A model generated the notes under the pieces. That model searched no databases and was not told the origin of the DNA. It saw nothing but the letters and a program-made list of their open reading frames with translations. 64,000 nucleotides of DNA from assembly GCF_023101765.2 (NCBI RefSeq), contig NC_064237.1:12506199-12570198 (forward strand), in the 5' to 3' direction. The translations under genes were made by a program, and so were the position numbers. Origin of the DNA: Spodoptera frugiperda. Taxonomy: Eukaryota > Arthropoda > Insecta > Lepidoptera > Noctuidae. Every line of letters starts with the position of its first letter. Positions within the stretch are counted from its first letter, which is position 1. This document shows positions 48,680-62,400 of the stretch, one piece after another.

Positions 48680-50180
48680 TAAATGGGAATTAAGTTAGAG
48701 AACACAAAACGGAATGGATTTTAACTGGTGTTTTGTTTCCTGGTGTAATTGTCAATCACCAGATGACTATTTACAGTTATGTATAGAATTTCTCACAAAT
48801 TTGGATTCTCTAGGAAAATAATAAAAACATCATGTTTTTTAAAAAAAATTATAATAATACTCTTACATCTCTTTTTGTATCTAAATACAATATTTACAAG
48901 CTTAATCACATAACTAACTATAATAATTATTATAAAACTCAGGATCTAACCCGATTTTGTTACCGACATTATTTTTATGTCAGTATTATTTTGTTGCCCG
49001 ATTTTTCAGGCAGTGTCAGGCAGTGTAACAGCTGTTTTTTGAGTATTTCGTATTATTATCAATAGTACAAAAAGCTTCGGTTTGCTACTTATTATTAATA
49101 TTAATATTACATTGATACAATCCTAAAGATACATAATATTGATTTGTTTCCATTTCTCTCTTGGAGTAATTGAACGATAGTTTTTATGTGGTTACAATTT
49201 TATTATGAGGATAATTGTATATTATTTTTTTGTTTATTTTCTTTATAATGGTAAAAACATTGATTGGTGCTGTGTTTCATAAATTTTGAAGAAAATTGCT
49301 CTTTTATCACAACACTAGTTTTAGAGAATGTTTTTGTGCATTCTTTTCAAGTGAGAAAACAATACGCAATGCAAAAGTCTTTTTACCAGTCATTTAAATT
49401 AAAAGGTGGGTTTTGTAAAGTAAGCATAAAATAGTTTTAAAATCATGTTTCAGTCAAAAGACTAGAAAAAAAGAAGAGAGAATAAAACCTGAAGCATCGA
49501 GCCATCTTCATGGAAACATGCAATTATGTACCTTTGGGAGCGTAAATAACTAGTCTAAGAAATATAATTTAACAATAGATATAGCTAAGAAGTATTCAAT
49601 AATAATGTTAAAGAAATTTACAGTTTGTTTATCACACAATTCCTTTCATCCACTATCCATGAAGCCAACAATCGCCAATAAATAATATAATGAAATACAG
49701 TCACTAATAGTATTGGTGGTGTTCCATCATTTTACGAAGATAAAAACCTTTTTAATGAAGAAATGTATGGAAATAATCCAGATTTTACTTCCATACATTC
49801 TTCAATAAATTTTGCAGCTATCGAATTTCATTTCTATGATTTAATTACTAAGGCTGATAATAGTTTCGTTCGGAATAAAATGCCAAATTTTCGGCCCATA
49901 TTTTCTGTCTTCATACGCAATTTCGGTGGCACAACTAAAAATGGCGCACAATACCCTTACAATAAATTCGATTTTCGTAAAAAACCTAACACACCATTAG
50001 AAGTTAAAGAATTCTCGAAATATAAGTTAGTACGTCACGTCTAGATAAACCTAATTTTGAACACTATGTATTTATAAAATTATTGCGATTTACATAGCTA
50101 GAGACAGGACCTAAAAACACCGAATATTAACTAAATAATGTCAACAAAATTTTATAGTTGTTACTTTAAGTGTGGATGGA
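48680..50180. other. Intergenic sequence 3' of Cht7
   Basis: AT-rich. The 93-codon plus frame at 49763-50044 has no recognisable motif and is probably chance. Confidence 0.4.
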
Positions 50181-50183
50181 TGT

Positions 50184-50199
50184 TTTATTGCTATTTATT
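50184..50199 (-). terminator. Polyadenylation signals of Cht7
   Basis: Two AATAAA hexamers on the minus strand (50194-50199 and 50184-50189) lie 14 and 24 nt past the Cht7 stop codon. They imply a very short 3' UTR if used; more distal sites are not excluded. Confidence 0.6.
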
Positions 50200-50212
50200 T
50201 GAAAATTCTTAA

Positions 50213-50427
50213 TTATCGTTTTGCGGCGGGGGCTTGTGTGTGATGGGTGCATCCTTCGACGTTTTCTGGCCAATCACAGACGTTTTCATTGTAGTTGAAG
50301 ACCAAGTTCTGTGGACAGGGCATGTGGTGCTTCCTCTCTCCTTCACACATGTAGTACATGGTGCAGTCTGCCTTGTCAGGGTGGTAGGAGATGTGGCCGT
50401 CTTCTTCTTCGCATACTACTTCGTTAG
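50213..50427 (-). CDS. Cht7: Cht7 C-terminal CBM14 (peritrophin-A) exon with stop
   Basis: The last exon encodes about 70 residues from NEVVCEEEDG to HTQAPAAKR and the TAA stop. Six cysteines are spaced C-X15-C-X5-C-X9-C-X12-C-X8-C, the peritrophin-A/CBM14 pattern, with aromatic residues (YYMC, FNYN, CDWP) typical of the chitin-binding face. The acceptor AG lies just before CTAACG (minus strand). The first two bases complete a Pro codon begun in the exon at 50785. Confidence 0.96.
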
Positions 50428-53400
50428 CTGTAAATATTGTTGAATTGGTTAATGTTTTATTATCACTAAATTTTTACACTGTTTTTCTTTTGTAGGTAAG
50501 CATAATTGTACCCAGATAATGTAATATAATACCCATTTTCTATTATTTAAATCCACAGCGGTCTTACTATTAGTAAAGTCCCTTTTCTATCAGTTTAAGC
50601 ATGATTATAATATATTTAGACAATCACGTCAAACAGCCTATAAGTGGCAACTGCTGACCAAATACCTCTTCTCACACGGACAAAGCTTTTAAAAGAAGAT
50701 TCATTTCGACAATAAAAACCACTAATTAGGTAGCTGTAACTGGAATGTACTAAAAGCGATTTATTCCAATCAAAATCTACTTACGATCTTTAGTAGTGTA
50801 CTGTCCATTGGGGTTGGAGGATTCGTAAGGTCCATCGTATTCTAATCTGACTTTGTAGTCTCCAAGCTCTTGCTTCATGGCGGTGATGAGAGGATATTTG
50901 CCGGTACCACAGGATCCTCTGAAGTCATCCATGTCTACGGACCAGACCATAATACCACCGAATCCTTCTTCCTTCAGCCAAGCCATCTGGAATTTAAGAT
51001 AAAACACTTTGTTAGTTACTATATCAACATTGACAAGCAGATCTTTGTCAAGCATAGGGATAGTTATAGGCTGAAGAGTTAAAGAATAAAAGTGAACCTA
51101 AAAATAATGAATCTAATAAACTGATTGGTGTAGAACACATTAACGGTAAACAAATGAATATAAATATTGCATCATAGTGACACAAAGTATGATAATGACT
51201 TATAAAAATAAATAGAAGAAAAAGGCACATTTCCTTAACAACGATAACTTAAGAACGTTAAAAGCATAGGCAAAAGTTGATAATTATTTTCGTTTGAAGG
51301 TAAAAGTATCAATTGAATGGCTATAATTACCTTAGTCTTCAGCGATCTCTCATCATCGAAACCGACCCACTGGTCATCTCTGTACGCGAAGGGCACCATC
51401 TGTTCGTTGTCCCAAACAAGAGTAGTGTTGTCCTCACGAAGGAACTCGCAGATTTCGTAGTAGGACATGAAACCAGCCTCGTTCGTGAAGCGACCGGCAG
51501 CACCTGATGTGGGAGCAAGAAAATTGGTTGATGAAGAAGTAGATAATAAAGAAAAAAGTTTAGTTTATAGAGCTAATAGTTTTTTAGGTACGGTACTTCA
51601 ACAATCTGATGAAAGAAAGAATGAGTTCAGAATCGAATAGGGTGAAAAAAATTGGCTTTCGAATTGAACTCATAACTTTAAAGTCAACAAAATAAAAGTA
51701 AGACAAGTTAGTAAGATATTCTATATATATTTAAATTGTTATTATTATTTTATAAAATTTAGCTAATCGTCATGTACTGATGATGATGATGATAATATTT
51801 GGAACTTACCACCGCCAGAAGCAGGAGCTCCGATGTCAAACTGTGTGTCGTTGATCAAGGTGAATGACCTGCCGTATGTGGGCATACCAATCATCAGCTT
51901 CTCTTTAGGAGCACCCTGTCGCACCCATTCGCGGGCTGAGTAGTCCTGGAGGACAAAATGACAAAATGTAATCACTACATAATATCAAACTTTTTATTAT
52001 GTCTCCCTAGGCTGCGCAGCTATAGATGATCAAATGATTCAGAATTATAATAATGTGTTTTTTTGCCCTCTGTATTACAAAATTTGATGGCCATGTTAAG
52101 TACTTCTATACATTTCTGTGTATAGCACCTAATATTCATATTAGGTTATGTCAGCAAATATTAAAGAAGTGACTGAAAAAAAACCTTGTTCAGTAGTACC
52201 GATTCCATTGCTAAGGCGTCTCTATATACTGAATCAACATTGCAGACAGACAAAAATTAAAAAGCAATAACAAAAGACTTTTGGTCCTTTCACCCGAAAA
52301 AGGACCAACAAAATTAGTAAGACCACGTGTACCCTCTTTGATTGAGCCTCGTTTAGACAATCCTATACAAATATTATTTTAAATTACGAACCAAAGTATA
52401 ATCTGCGTATTTTAATTGGAAAATGAAACACGGAATTTTCCGCTAATAAATTACAATACGATAGCTGCTAATGGTCTCATAGCCAAAAGCCTCTACCAGG
52501 ACCTGATGAGGCTACTGATTAAATATTTTCTTATCTTTTCTGTTTGTTTCTTATTTTTGTTTTATCTACATATAACCAATACCAATATCAAGTAATACGT
52601 TTTTTTGTTTTGAGGGGGAAAATCATCCAATGACTTCTCCCGCCTTGGGCGAGGCGAGAGGGAGTGTCAGACTCTTACTGACTAAAAACCACCCCCTTCT
52701 CTTGCTTTTCGAGCCGGAGCCCCGGTAAACCCGCTAGGTAGTCCGCAGCTCCGAAGTAATACGTATAGGTACTTATTTTACCAAGTAAATAAAAGAAAAA
52801 ATAAACTAATTATACTTACGACTGTCAGTTTCTTCTGGTAGCTGGTGGCACTCTCAAGAGGGAAGAGAGGACTGTTGTGTCCAACTTGGCGTTCCCATTG
52901 TCCATGGAAATCGTAGGTCATCACGTTGATGTAGTCCTTTAAAGATATTTTATACAACTTTAGGTTAAACTTAAGTTTAGATTCTTCTATCTTCATTTAT
53001 CGTAATTATGAATCATGAGTATAATGAGATAACATCGCCAATTAATGTTAATATTGGCTCAAATTTTCTTGATTGTTAGTTAATTTTTTTAATGAATCTA
53101 ACCCATTTCGATTGGAGATTCAAATATAATTAATCTGGACTATTAATTATATTTGAATCTGCTAATAAGAATCATACTACGATAAAATATTTCTTAATAA
53201 AATAATTCAATCAATGCCGAAGTCATCATCAGCATCAACCTTTACTACTCAAGAAGTATTGCTAAACCTCAAACCACAGGCGCTATTAAACACAAACAGA
53301 CATACAATCAGTCAAACAGCTTACCAGGTATTTAGAAATCTCAGGCACGTCGTATCCAGCAGCGATCGCTTCAAAGGACGCTGGTACAGCAGCAGACAGG

Positions 53401-56400
53401 AGCAGTCTTGGCTGTCCAGACGTCTTGGCTTCACCTTCGAAGGCCAATCGAAGTTCCTTGAGCAGGGAAACGAATGCTGCGCGGTCGTCAGCTCCTCTGA
53501 AATTTTTGATAGTTTATATTTAAACTTAGAACTAAGACAATTAGACTGTACGGACACAATGGGTCGTGTCAAGCAAGAAATATGTTTTGTGTGATCGAAA
53601 AATTGTTGTCTAATGTATAATTGTGATGTGCATATAAAATTAATTATGTTTCGTAAATACATCCGCTAAAAATCCAGTATGACGCTATCTAAGTTCTAAT
53701 AATATATAAAAACTATGCCCGCGACTTCGTCCGCGGAAAAAATGAGGATGAAAAATAAATGTTGGCCGATTCTCATAGATACCGGATAAGCACAAAAATC
53801 ATCAAAATCGGTCAAGCCGCTTCGGAGGAGTATGGCAACGAACTGTGACACAAGAATTTTATATATATTAAAATAAAACTAAAAAGCCTGATGACAATAT
53901 TATGCATTGTGTGTTATTGAGGACAAGATAGCTAAAAACTTAGTAGTTTTAGAAAAACCAATGTTATCCTACAAGCGTTTGACATAGTAAATATTTATTT
54001 ATACGTTGTTTGGCAACCAAGGTCTTGCATATTAATCAAATATAAGTAGCTTGTTTAATAAGCAACTAAGGTTACGATACCACCAACATACAACCAACAT
54101 AGTTCACAAACATTGTGTCACGCACATTAACAAACATTTGACAAAAACCTTGGCCAAACAATTTCTTAATCTATTCTTAATTTTGACGAAACTTTGGAAT
54201 TATATCCAATTGATAATGATAAAGTAACATTGTTATATAAGATTTATAATTTCTTAATGAAATAATGGTGTGAAGGTTCGTTCTTGAGTTAAGTAAGAAG
54301 TTTTAAAATCAATTATGTAATGATAAGATTGATGTTTTAAAACAAACGCCTTTAGGTATATTTTGGACTGTGTTCTGGCATGTTTTGTAATTTTAGCATA
54401 AGATTATGATCAAACAGATGTGCTGCTTGCTTAATTGTTCAGTAGAAATATGAGTAAACTTGAACCAAAGTTTTATATTCGACAGCAAAGGGAAGTTTAT
54501 TGTTCTGTCAAAATTATTTCTAATTAAAATTGACTCTTTCTATGCTTATGTTCTACTAGTAACCCGTCCCAGCTTCGCATGGGTGCGATGCTGATATATA
54601 TTATGCATGTTTTATACACTCTTGAATCACTCTATCTATAAAAAAAACCGTATCAAAATCCGTTGCGTAGTTTTAAAGATTTAAGCATACAAAGGGAAAT
54701 AGCGACATAGAAAGCGACTTTGTTTTATACTATGTAGTGATGTTTCTTACCTGGGATACTCCCAGTCTACATCCAGACCGTTGAACTGGTAGTCTCTGAG
54801 GAACTCAATAGCTTCGTACACGAACTGGTTCATACGGAACACGTTCGATGTCAATTCTTTGAAGGGTGTGGAGCCGAACGCCCAGCCACCGATAGCGAGG
54901 AGGATCTAGAAGAGAATAAACATTGTAACAAACATTGCAACTTTGGTAGTGTGTTACGCTATTAATGATAATTAAGATGTGTTGCGCTATTTTAGAATTC
55001 TTTATTGTACACCATATAAAAATACAAAGGACTTTGAAATATTAACAATATAGTGAGCTATATTAACACTAAAAAACCAATCTCTTACAGACAACCTTTA
55101 GATGGACATAAGCAGTCTGGAAAACACGGAGAAGGGTAATCCGCGGTGTATTACTGCTACTACTACCATTACCATTTTCAAAGATTATTTCAAGTGTTTT
55201 AAAACTGCACACACTTTAAATTCCTATGCTATCGTGGATTAGCACATTTAAAGGAATATATATAACAGAACTTGACTATCTTCTAAGAAACTTACCTTCA
55301 GATTTGGGTTCTTTTCTCTCAAAGCGACAACTTTGTCGTACATTTCTGCGTCCTTCTCATCTCCTTCAGTCAGTTTGTGGTCCTTGAGGGTGGCGAAGGC
55401 ATAGATGATGTGGGTGCAGAGGGTAGGGTCCACGTTTTCTGGTAGGAAACGACCAGCAGACGGTCTCTTCGAAGACCAAGAGGTCAGATAGCAGAGGATC
55501 TGGGGCTCACGTCCTGGTAAAAGAAATACAAAATTGTTTTTAAGTACTTCATTTTCATTTTCTTCTTAACGCCCTATAACTTGTTTTTAGGTATCAAAAT
55601 TACGCCCGAATACTGAAAAGCTACTCAATTTTAAGTTGTACTTAAATATTATCGTGCTTATCTCTGTTATTTTATAAAGAATTGATAGGGACATAACTAG
55701 TTTTGAGAGCGTCTTAAAATTGAGTAGCGTTTGAGTATTCGGACATTAGACACATAATTTAGTAAAATTATTAACCCTTTTTTAAATAACTTGAAATAAT
55801 AAATCATTATTAAGTTGAAAATACTTTTAAAATTTTAAAATCACATTAGATTATAACATCCATTCATCATACGCTTAAAATCTTTTTCTAAAATCACTAA
55901 TTCGCTTTAGAATGGTCTGACTCCGCTCATAAATCGAGTTATTAGTTAGAAATCTGCTACGACTATCATAATGCAATTTGGTATTCATTAGGTTTTTTAA
56001 TAAAATTTGCGTCCATCACTCACGGGCAAGTAATCAATCTCTCATCAATTATGGAAAGTAGATTTTGATTTTTAATTTAGTATAATAGAAAGCTAAATAA
56101 TGGGGTTTTCATTGTTTATTTTAATAGCATTGACATTACTGCAAGTCAGGGTCTAGCTAAATATAATTGGGAATATATTTCTTTATTCTCAGTTTAAAAT
56201 CTTTTCCACTTACTAACTAAAAATACAACTAGATAAATGCATCTCTATAGAATAAAACATGTTATTATACAAAGAATATTTCATGCGAAAACAGTTTCGA
56301 GTTTTATACTAAGAAATCTGTATCTGAAAACCACTTGAAACCCACATTTCGTGTCCCAAATAGAAAGTTTCCTTCCACAAAAATACTTAAGGAAGTATAA

Positions 56401-59400
56401 CATAATGCTTTACATTGAAAATATGTTATTTATTACAATCTCTCCACTTCAGAGGCCGTAAAACTCCAACCTACTTGTTAAGATGTCGGTTGGCAATGTC
56501 ATAAACTTGACGGCATTAAATCACAAACCCCATTTAGACCACGTTACCAATTTAACTTGGTCTACCCTTGCCCTCCCTAACACTCGAAAATGTACCACAA
56601 AAGTATCTGCAGACACATTTTCACAGGTCTTAAGTCTTTGGTCCTTTATAGTACTTGAACGTAAAAGCATTCGATGTTTCAAACTTTTAGCAACTATGTC
56701 ACGAATTGTCGACTTTCCTAAGCCATTCTTGGCAACAACAGTGGGCCTAAGAGTGACCCTTGCGGTACTCCGCGGAATGTCGAGCTTTTAGTGTCAAATA
56801 CACTTTCTGATGTTTTTGTTCCTAGTGCTTGAGATTTCAAGTGAGAATATTTGCTAATGAAAGTTAAGAAGCACAATACTTGCTAAATCTGGCTATAATT
56901 TAATTTTAAGATTTTATTTACTTTACGTAGGAAGTTGGTACTAATTTTACTTTCATTTTTTTCTTCGTATGAATTAAAACTTAGTGTGCAACATATAACT
57001 ATGTTACCAAAAACACCAAAGGTGTAGAAACTATGTTACGATTTTAACTTTTCTTAAAACACATTTTTTCTCGTGGTTCTTCCTATCAGGGTTATATGAC
57101 ACAACACCAGCTCAATACTAAAGAACCGTCTCTTAAAATTCTCAACATATTTCTTGGGGAACTCCAACCGGGAACTGTCGATACAGGTGCCAAGTGAAGC
57201 GTTAAAGACTCAAAAATATCTGCCATTTGCTACCAGACATTGTTTATTTTTCCTGACGGTACAAAATGGAATTTTCCAAACATGTTTACATGGAATCTTT
57301 GCGCTTGACGTTCTTAAAAGAGTTTTGCTAAACGAAATCCCAAGTTTGTACGCTTTGAAGTTATTGGGAATGATTCTTATGTTTCTTGCTATTGAATCTG
57401 AATAATACTTTAAATTTTAACCGTCTGTATTTGACACATTAGACAACATTATGGTGAGTATTTTCCAAAAGAATAGGTATTTTTTTTTTGAGGGTGGAAA
57501 GTCATCCAACTTCAAAACTTCTCCCGCCTTGGGCGAGGCGAGAGTCAGACTCTAGTAGACTAAAAACCACCCCGATCCTACTTTTGCTTTTCGAGGCGGA
57601 GCGGAGCCGGAGCGGTAAATCAGTTAGGGAGTCTCTAGCTCAGGAAAAGAATAAGCTTAGGAGTCATTTATAGAGTCGTGGGTGGGCAGTTAAATGCACC
57701 AAAATTATACCGACACCTTTAAGGTGGAAAATTCCTTTTACATTTAACTCAGAAAATAATATCTTCGTATGACGTAAATATACCTATGCTTTGATCTAAG
57801 TCAAGATAATTAAGCGCCAATCAAATGACATAACACCAATCAAAATATCGGATGACAGAGAATTAAAGTGAAGAATTTTAGAAAGTTCAACTATTTAAAG
57901 TAAAATTATGGCCAACTATTGTGGGTTCGGTAAATGGCATCAATTATCAACGTGTTGTGAAAGTGTTTTAACATGTTATTAAATAATTTTTGACAAAATT
58001 ATATAGGAAACGCGTTTTTGGATTGGTATCGTGGATGGTAGTTCCGGTATACAAAGATGTTGGTTTTAATTGCAATTACGAAATTTTTGAATTGACCATA
58101 ATTTTCTATTTACTGGTATATAAACCAGTAAAGTCAATTTCAGCTACATATTATACGATTTTTACGTAATATATTGTGGAGTTAAATTTGTGCATGCAAC
58201 AAACAAAAATCTGCTTTATATGCTTAAAACTTCTTCGTCTTTGAAACTTGCCTCTTTGTGGCAACAAAGTAAGTAACTAAAAGCACCTAGTTTTACTGAC
58301 GGACGATTTAATTCTTTATTTGTTGCCATTTCAGAAGTAAAAGTATGGTTTAATTATAATAAATGATTTGACTTTGACTTTGAAAGATGAGACTTACTGT
58401 TCTTGTCAATAACGGCATTGTTGTTGTTGTTCTTGATGATAACATTCTTGACAGGCTTCTTGACCCTCTTGAGGACATCGGAGAGGCTGATCTTGATTGG
58501 TTCAGGTTTCTCAGTGACTTCGACGAGAGCACTGGAGGCGACTGATGCCCAGTCAACGTCTTGGGCGTCCTTACCACGAGATATGCCGCGGAGTTCCTCT
58601 CTGTAATAGATGGATAATATTTAGAAGCTGTTGATATTAAAAATGAAGTCAATGGAAAAGATGAATAAAAAAGGTTCTTAGTCAAGTCAAGTCTGTTCAC
58701 ATAAAAACAAGCATATTTTCAAATACCGGTTTTAAAACGTTAAATTGTTATTGGAAATTGATTCAAAGCCTAATTAAAATTAGTTCACAGTAAATGCATG
58801 TGCAATACAAAATTCCTGTCATTACCTTTGTTACGAGTGTATTGTTTAAAAGGTTAAATTATATTTGTTTACCTCATAGCTCCGATCAGGGGGTATTTGA
58901 CATCACCACCACACACGCTTCCGCTGAAGTCGTCCATGTCCACAGTCCACACCATGGCGCCACCAAAACCATTGTCTTTGATCCATCTGCGAACAAATAT
59001 TATGTTGTAAGTAAAATATGCATAAGAAGTAATCTGCATGAAAAGAAATCTGCATCTGAATAAGAAGAGTTACTAATGTTCAATTTAGGACAAATAGATA
59101 TTGTAAGAAAATGACCCTATATTGGTCAGCTATTTCGTGTTTAGGTGACTAATGCCTGTAGTATAGGTTACGGTACAAGTAAGGGGTTACACAATACACA
59201 TAGGTGCTCCATCACGGTAAGTAATTTTTTGTTAAGAAATTGTTTAGAGATAGTTGATGAAAACGGTCTAAGTTACTTAAGGATATGAATGGTACAAGGC
59301 TTATTTTACACTAATATATTGTGACTAAATCGTGTTTTTAAATACCTATATAATCAAAATGTATCTATGTATGTTGCCTATGTACCTATAAAAATATAGG

Positions 59401-62400
59401 AATACTGAAAAAAAAATTAAAAGCAATATTAAAAAAGGACCTTGAGAAAAAAACTGTAGCCGTACAAATTTTTGTTTACGGAAATAAGAATGTACTTGTA
59501 AAGGCAACCAAGGGTGTGATGATGGATGTGGTGGAAGCGATACCGCGAAGAAGGAAGCAAATGTCGACACGACAGCTGATAGAGATGGATAGCACGAACA
59601 AAAAGCGTAATATAACAAATTAGAAAAATTTTAGAGGGACTATGAAAACGACTTTGCATATTAAAATGGCACGGAAACGGGGGCGAACCCGCTGGCAGAA
59701 GCTAGTTACTAATATAAAAAGTGGAATCTCTTTGCCTAAATTGGATACATTTTTGACTGACTGCACGGTTGGCGCGGTGGCTGGGCAACCGGCTACCGCG
59801 TAACGTGTAGCGTGTTCGATTCCCGCACGAAGCAACTCTTTGTGTGATCCACAAATTGTTGTTTCGATAAGTCATGTGTATGTAAACTTATATGTTTGTA
59901 AACGCACCCACGACACAGGAGAAAATCCTTGTGTTGTTCAAAAACCATGAAATCAAAATAAATACGAGCAGTACTCTTTTCGCTAAAAGTTTCACAAAAA
60001 CATAAAATATCCCAAAGAATGTTACCTCATTTTGTTCCTGATGGATTTCTCATCGTCGAAGCCAACCCATTGATCTCCGTTGATGGCGTAAGGCACCTTC
60101 ATTTCATCATCCCAAACGTAGGTACCACCGTTTCTCAATATGTCGCACACCTGTGGAATTTTTGCTTTAAGTTCACTATATTCATAAAACATGTGTTTTC
60201 AAAGAACAATGTTGTAACTTGGAAGGATTGCTTTCTAAATATTCTGACAAAACTTTTGTTCTTGTTGCCAAAGAATGGACTGAGATGTACTAATGGCCAA
60301 TTTCAATAACCTATTTATCTGTAGATTTGCTTACTACAGATACAAGTTTGACATAAGCTCCACAAAATGTGTCAAAATTGTATCTCTAGTAAGCAAATCT
60401 ACAGATTCTGATATAGGTAAGTTATTGGAGTTGGCTGTAAAAATATATTCACATTTATCATATTTTTTGATTGCTCATAATAATACGGGACTAGTCTTTT
60501 CCTAACTACGAGAAGAATTCTAAGTCATGAGACTCCAAAATAGAACAACATAAAATAAATAATTACTCTGCACGCTAAACGTGTAACCCATCCACTCAAT
60601 TCTCAAGACGAAAGCGTAAAACAATCAAGTATTAAACGATCATTCCCATTTCATAACATTTGCACAAAATCTCACTGAAACCCATTAACTAATGAAACAA
60701 TAACACAGACCTACAAATTCTGTACAATATCATTTTAATCTTTATTCGCGATGATAAATCTGCTCAGTTTGTAACACTCACAAAATAGGGAATTATGAAA
60801 ATTAAAAATCTACTTAGAGAATGAAGAAAAGTGTAGACACATTATTTTCATCGAAATAAGAAAACTAAAATAGATAAACTGAATTAACGTTTTGCTAGTA
60901 GGAGATCACTGAGTCAGTGTTACCTCTGTGACGTAACATCATATTTAAAATCAACAAACTAATATTAAGGTTTTCATTTCTTAACAAAACAAAGTATCCC
61001 AGATATTCCTAATTAAACTACCAGATAAAAATTAAAACAATAATTCATTCATCATTCATTATTCTCTCATATAAACATCTAAACAGGCACACACAAATCA
61101 CTTTAAACTTGGGGGCAATATTTTTTAATAATTACAATATAAACAGTACCTCATAATAGGCGAGGAAACCTCCTTCCTTTGTGTACTCTCCAGCTTTCCC
61201 CCCACCACTCGCGGGAGAATTCACCTTGAAGTTATTAGGGTTTGAGAGGGTGAACGTTCGTCCGTATGTTGGCATACCTGAAAATGATGTCAGTCATCAA
61301 AATATTCAAGTTTACTTGTCTTGAGAATTTGAGATTTTCGAGGCAGTAACATGGCATAGTTAGAGTGATTAGGATTAGCGGAATTTTGTTTAAGATGTTT
61401 AGTGTAAGTGGCTTTGTAAGTTTAACTTTGGCGTAGAATATTTCGTCTTTGTACTATAGGTGCCATAATTTAGTATGGTACAGAGTTTTATAACGAAACA
61501 TCTGGTATTAGTATTTTAAAAGCAAAAGACGAGTAGAAGCATAAAATTAAATTCTTTTAAAGTATTATTATTACTCCAAGCGCAATCTTGGATAGTACTA
61601 AAACAACAATTTTGAAATAAGCTCTGCTTCAAAGCCACGACCACGAGTCTAACAGTTGCACATTTGCGAAAGTCACTTGACTCGAGAGGTAGTCGAAATA
61701 GATAGGTATGTGCTACTACAGATTGCTTTAAAATATCAAGTCTCAAATTAAAAAGAATGCAAAATATGATTATAATATGAATGTATCTATTAAAAGTTTC
61801 TATAAAAATAATACTCACCAATGATAAGTTTTTCTTTAGGAGCACCAAGTTTGACCCAGAGATGAGCAGCGTGGTCCACAGACAGTTGCTTCCTCCATTC
61901 GGAGTCTGAGGAGGGCGCGTACAGAGGGGCGTTGTGACCAGTCTCCCTCTCCCATTTACCGTGGAAATCGTAGGCCATGACGTTGATGAAGTCCAGGTAG
62001 CTAGGAAAATAAATAGTCTAGGTTAATTTTTAGCATACAAAAAAGACAGTTTACTTGGAAAATCAGACCTTTTGTCCGGTATAGACCCTAAAATGGGATA
62101 TAGATCGCTGTGTTCTTTTTAAGGTTCTCTACTAGAAGAAAAATAAATAAATTACTCTTTGAAAAGTTGTGCTCATTCTATTCAACCCATTCCCAGTAGA
62201 CAATCAAATAAAATCTATATGTAGATTCTAGATAGTATCGCTATACTTAGCTCTTATACCAAATAAATAAAGAATAGCAATCTCGACGCAAACAAACATT
62301 TTGACACCACACGTAAACATGTAAAGGAAATATTGCAAGAAACGAACACATATTTGACAAGCACTCAAGTAAAACTGACATTTCTGTTAAAACTTTGCAA

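Noticed and set aside
49763..50044. 93-codon plus-strand frame next to Cht7
   Set aside because: No start context, motif, splice signal or composition change; AT-rich chance frame.
53214..53594. 126-codon plus-strand frame
   Set aside because: It is the antisense of the Cht7 exon 53325-53496 with flanking intron.
58350..58700. 116-codon minus-strand frame
   Set aside because: Wrong frame of the Cht7 linker exon; the phase that joins both neighbours is different.
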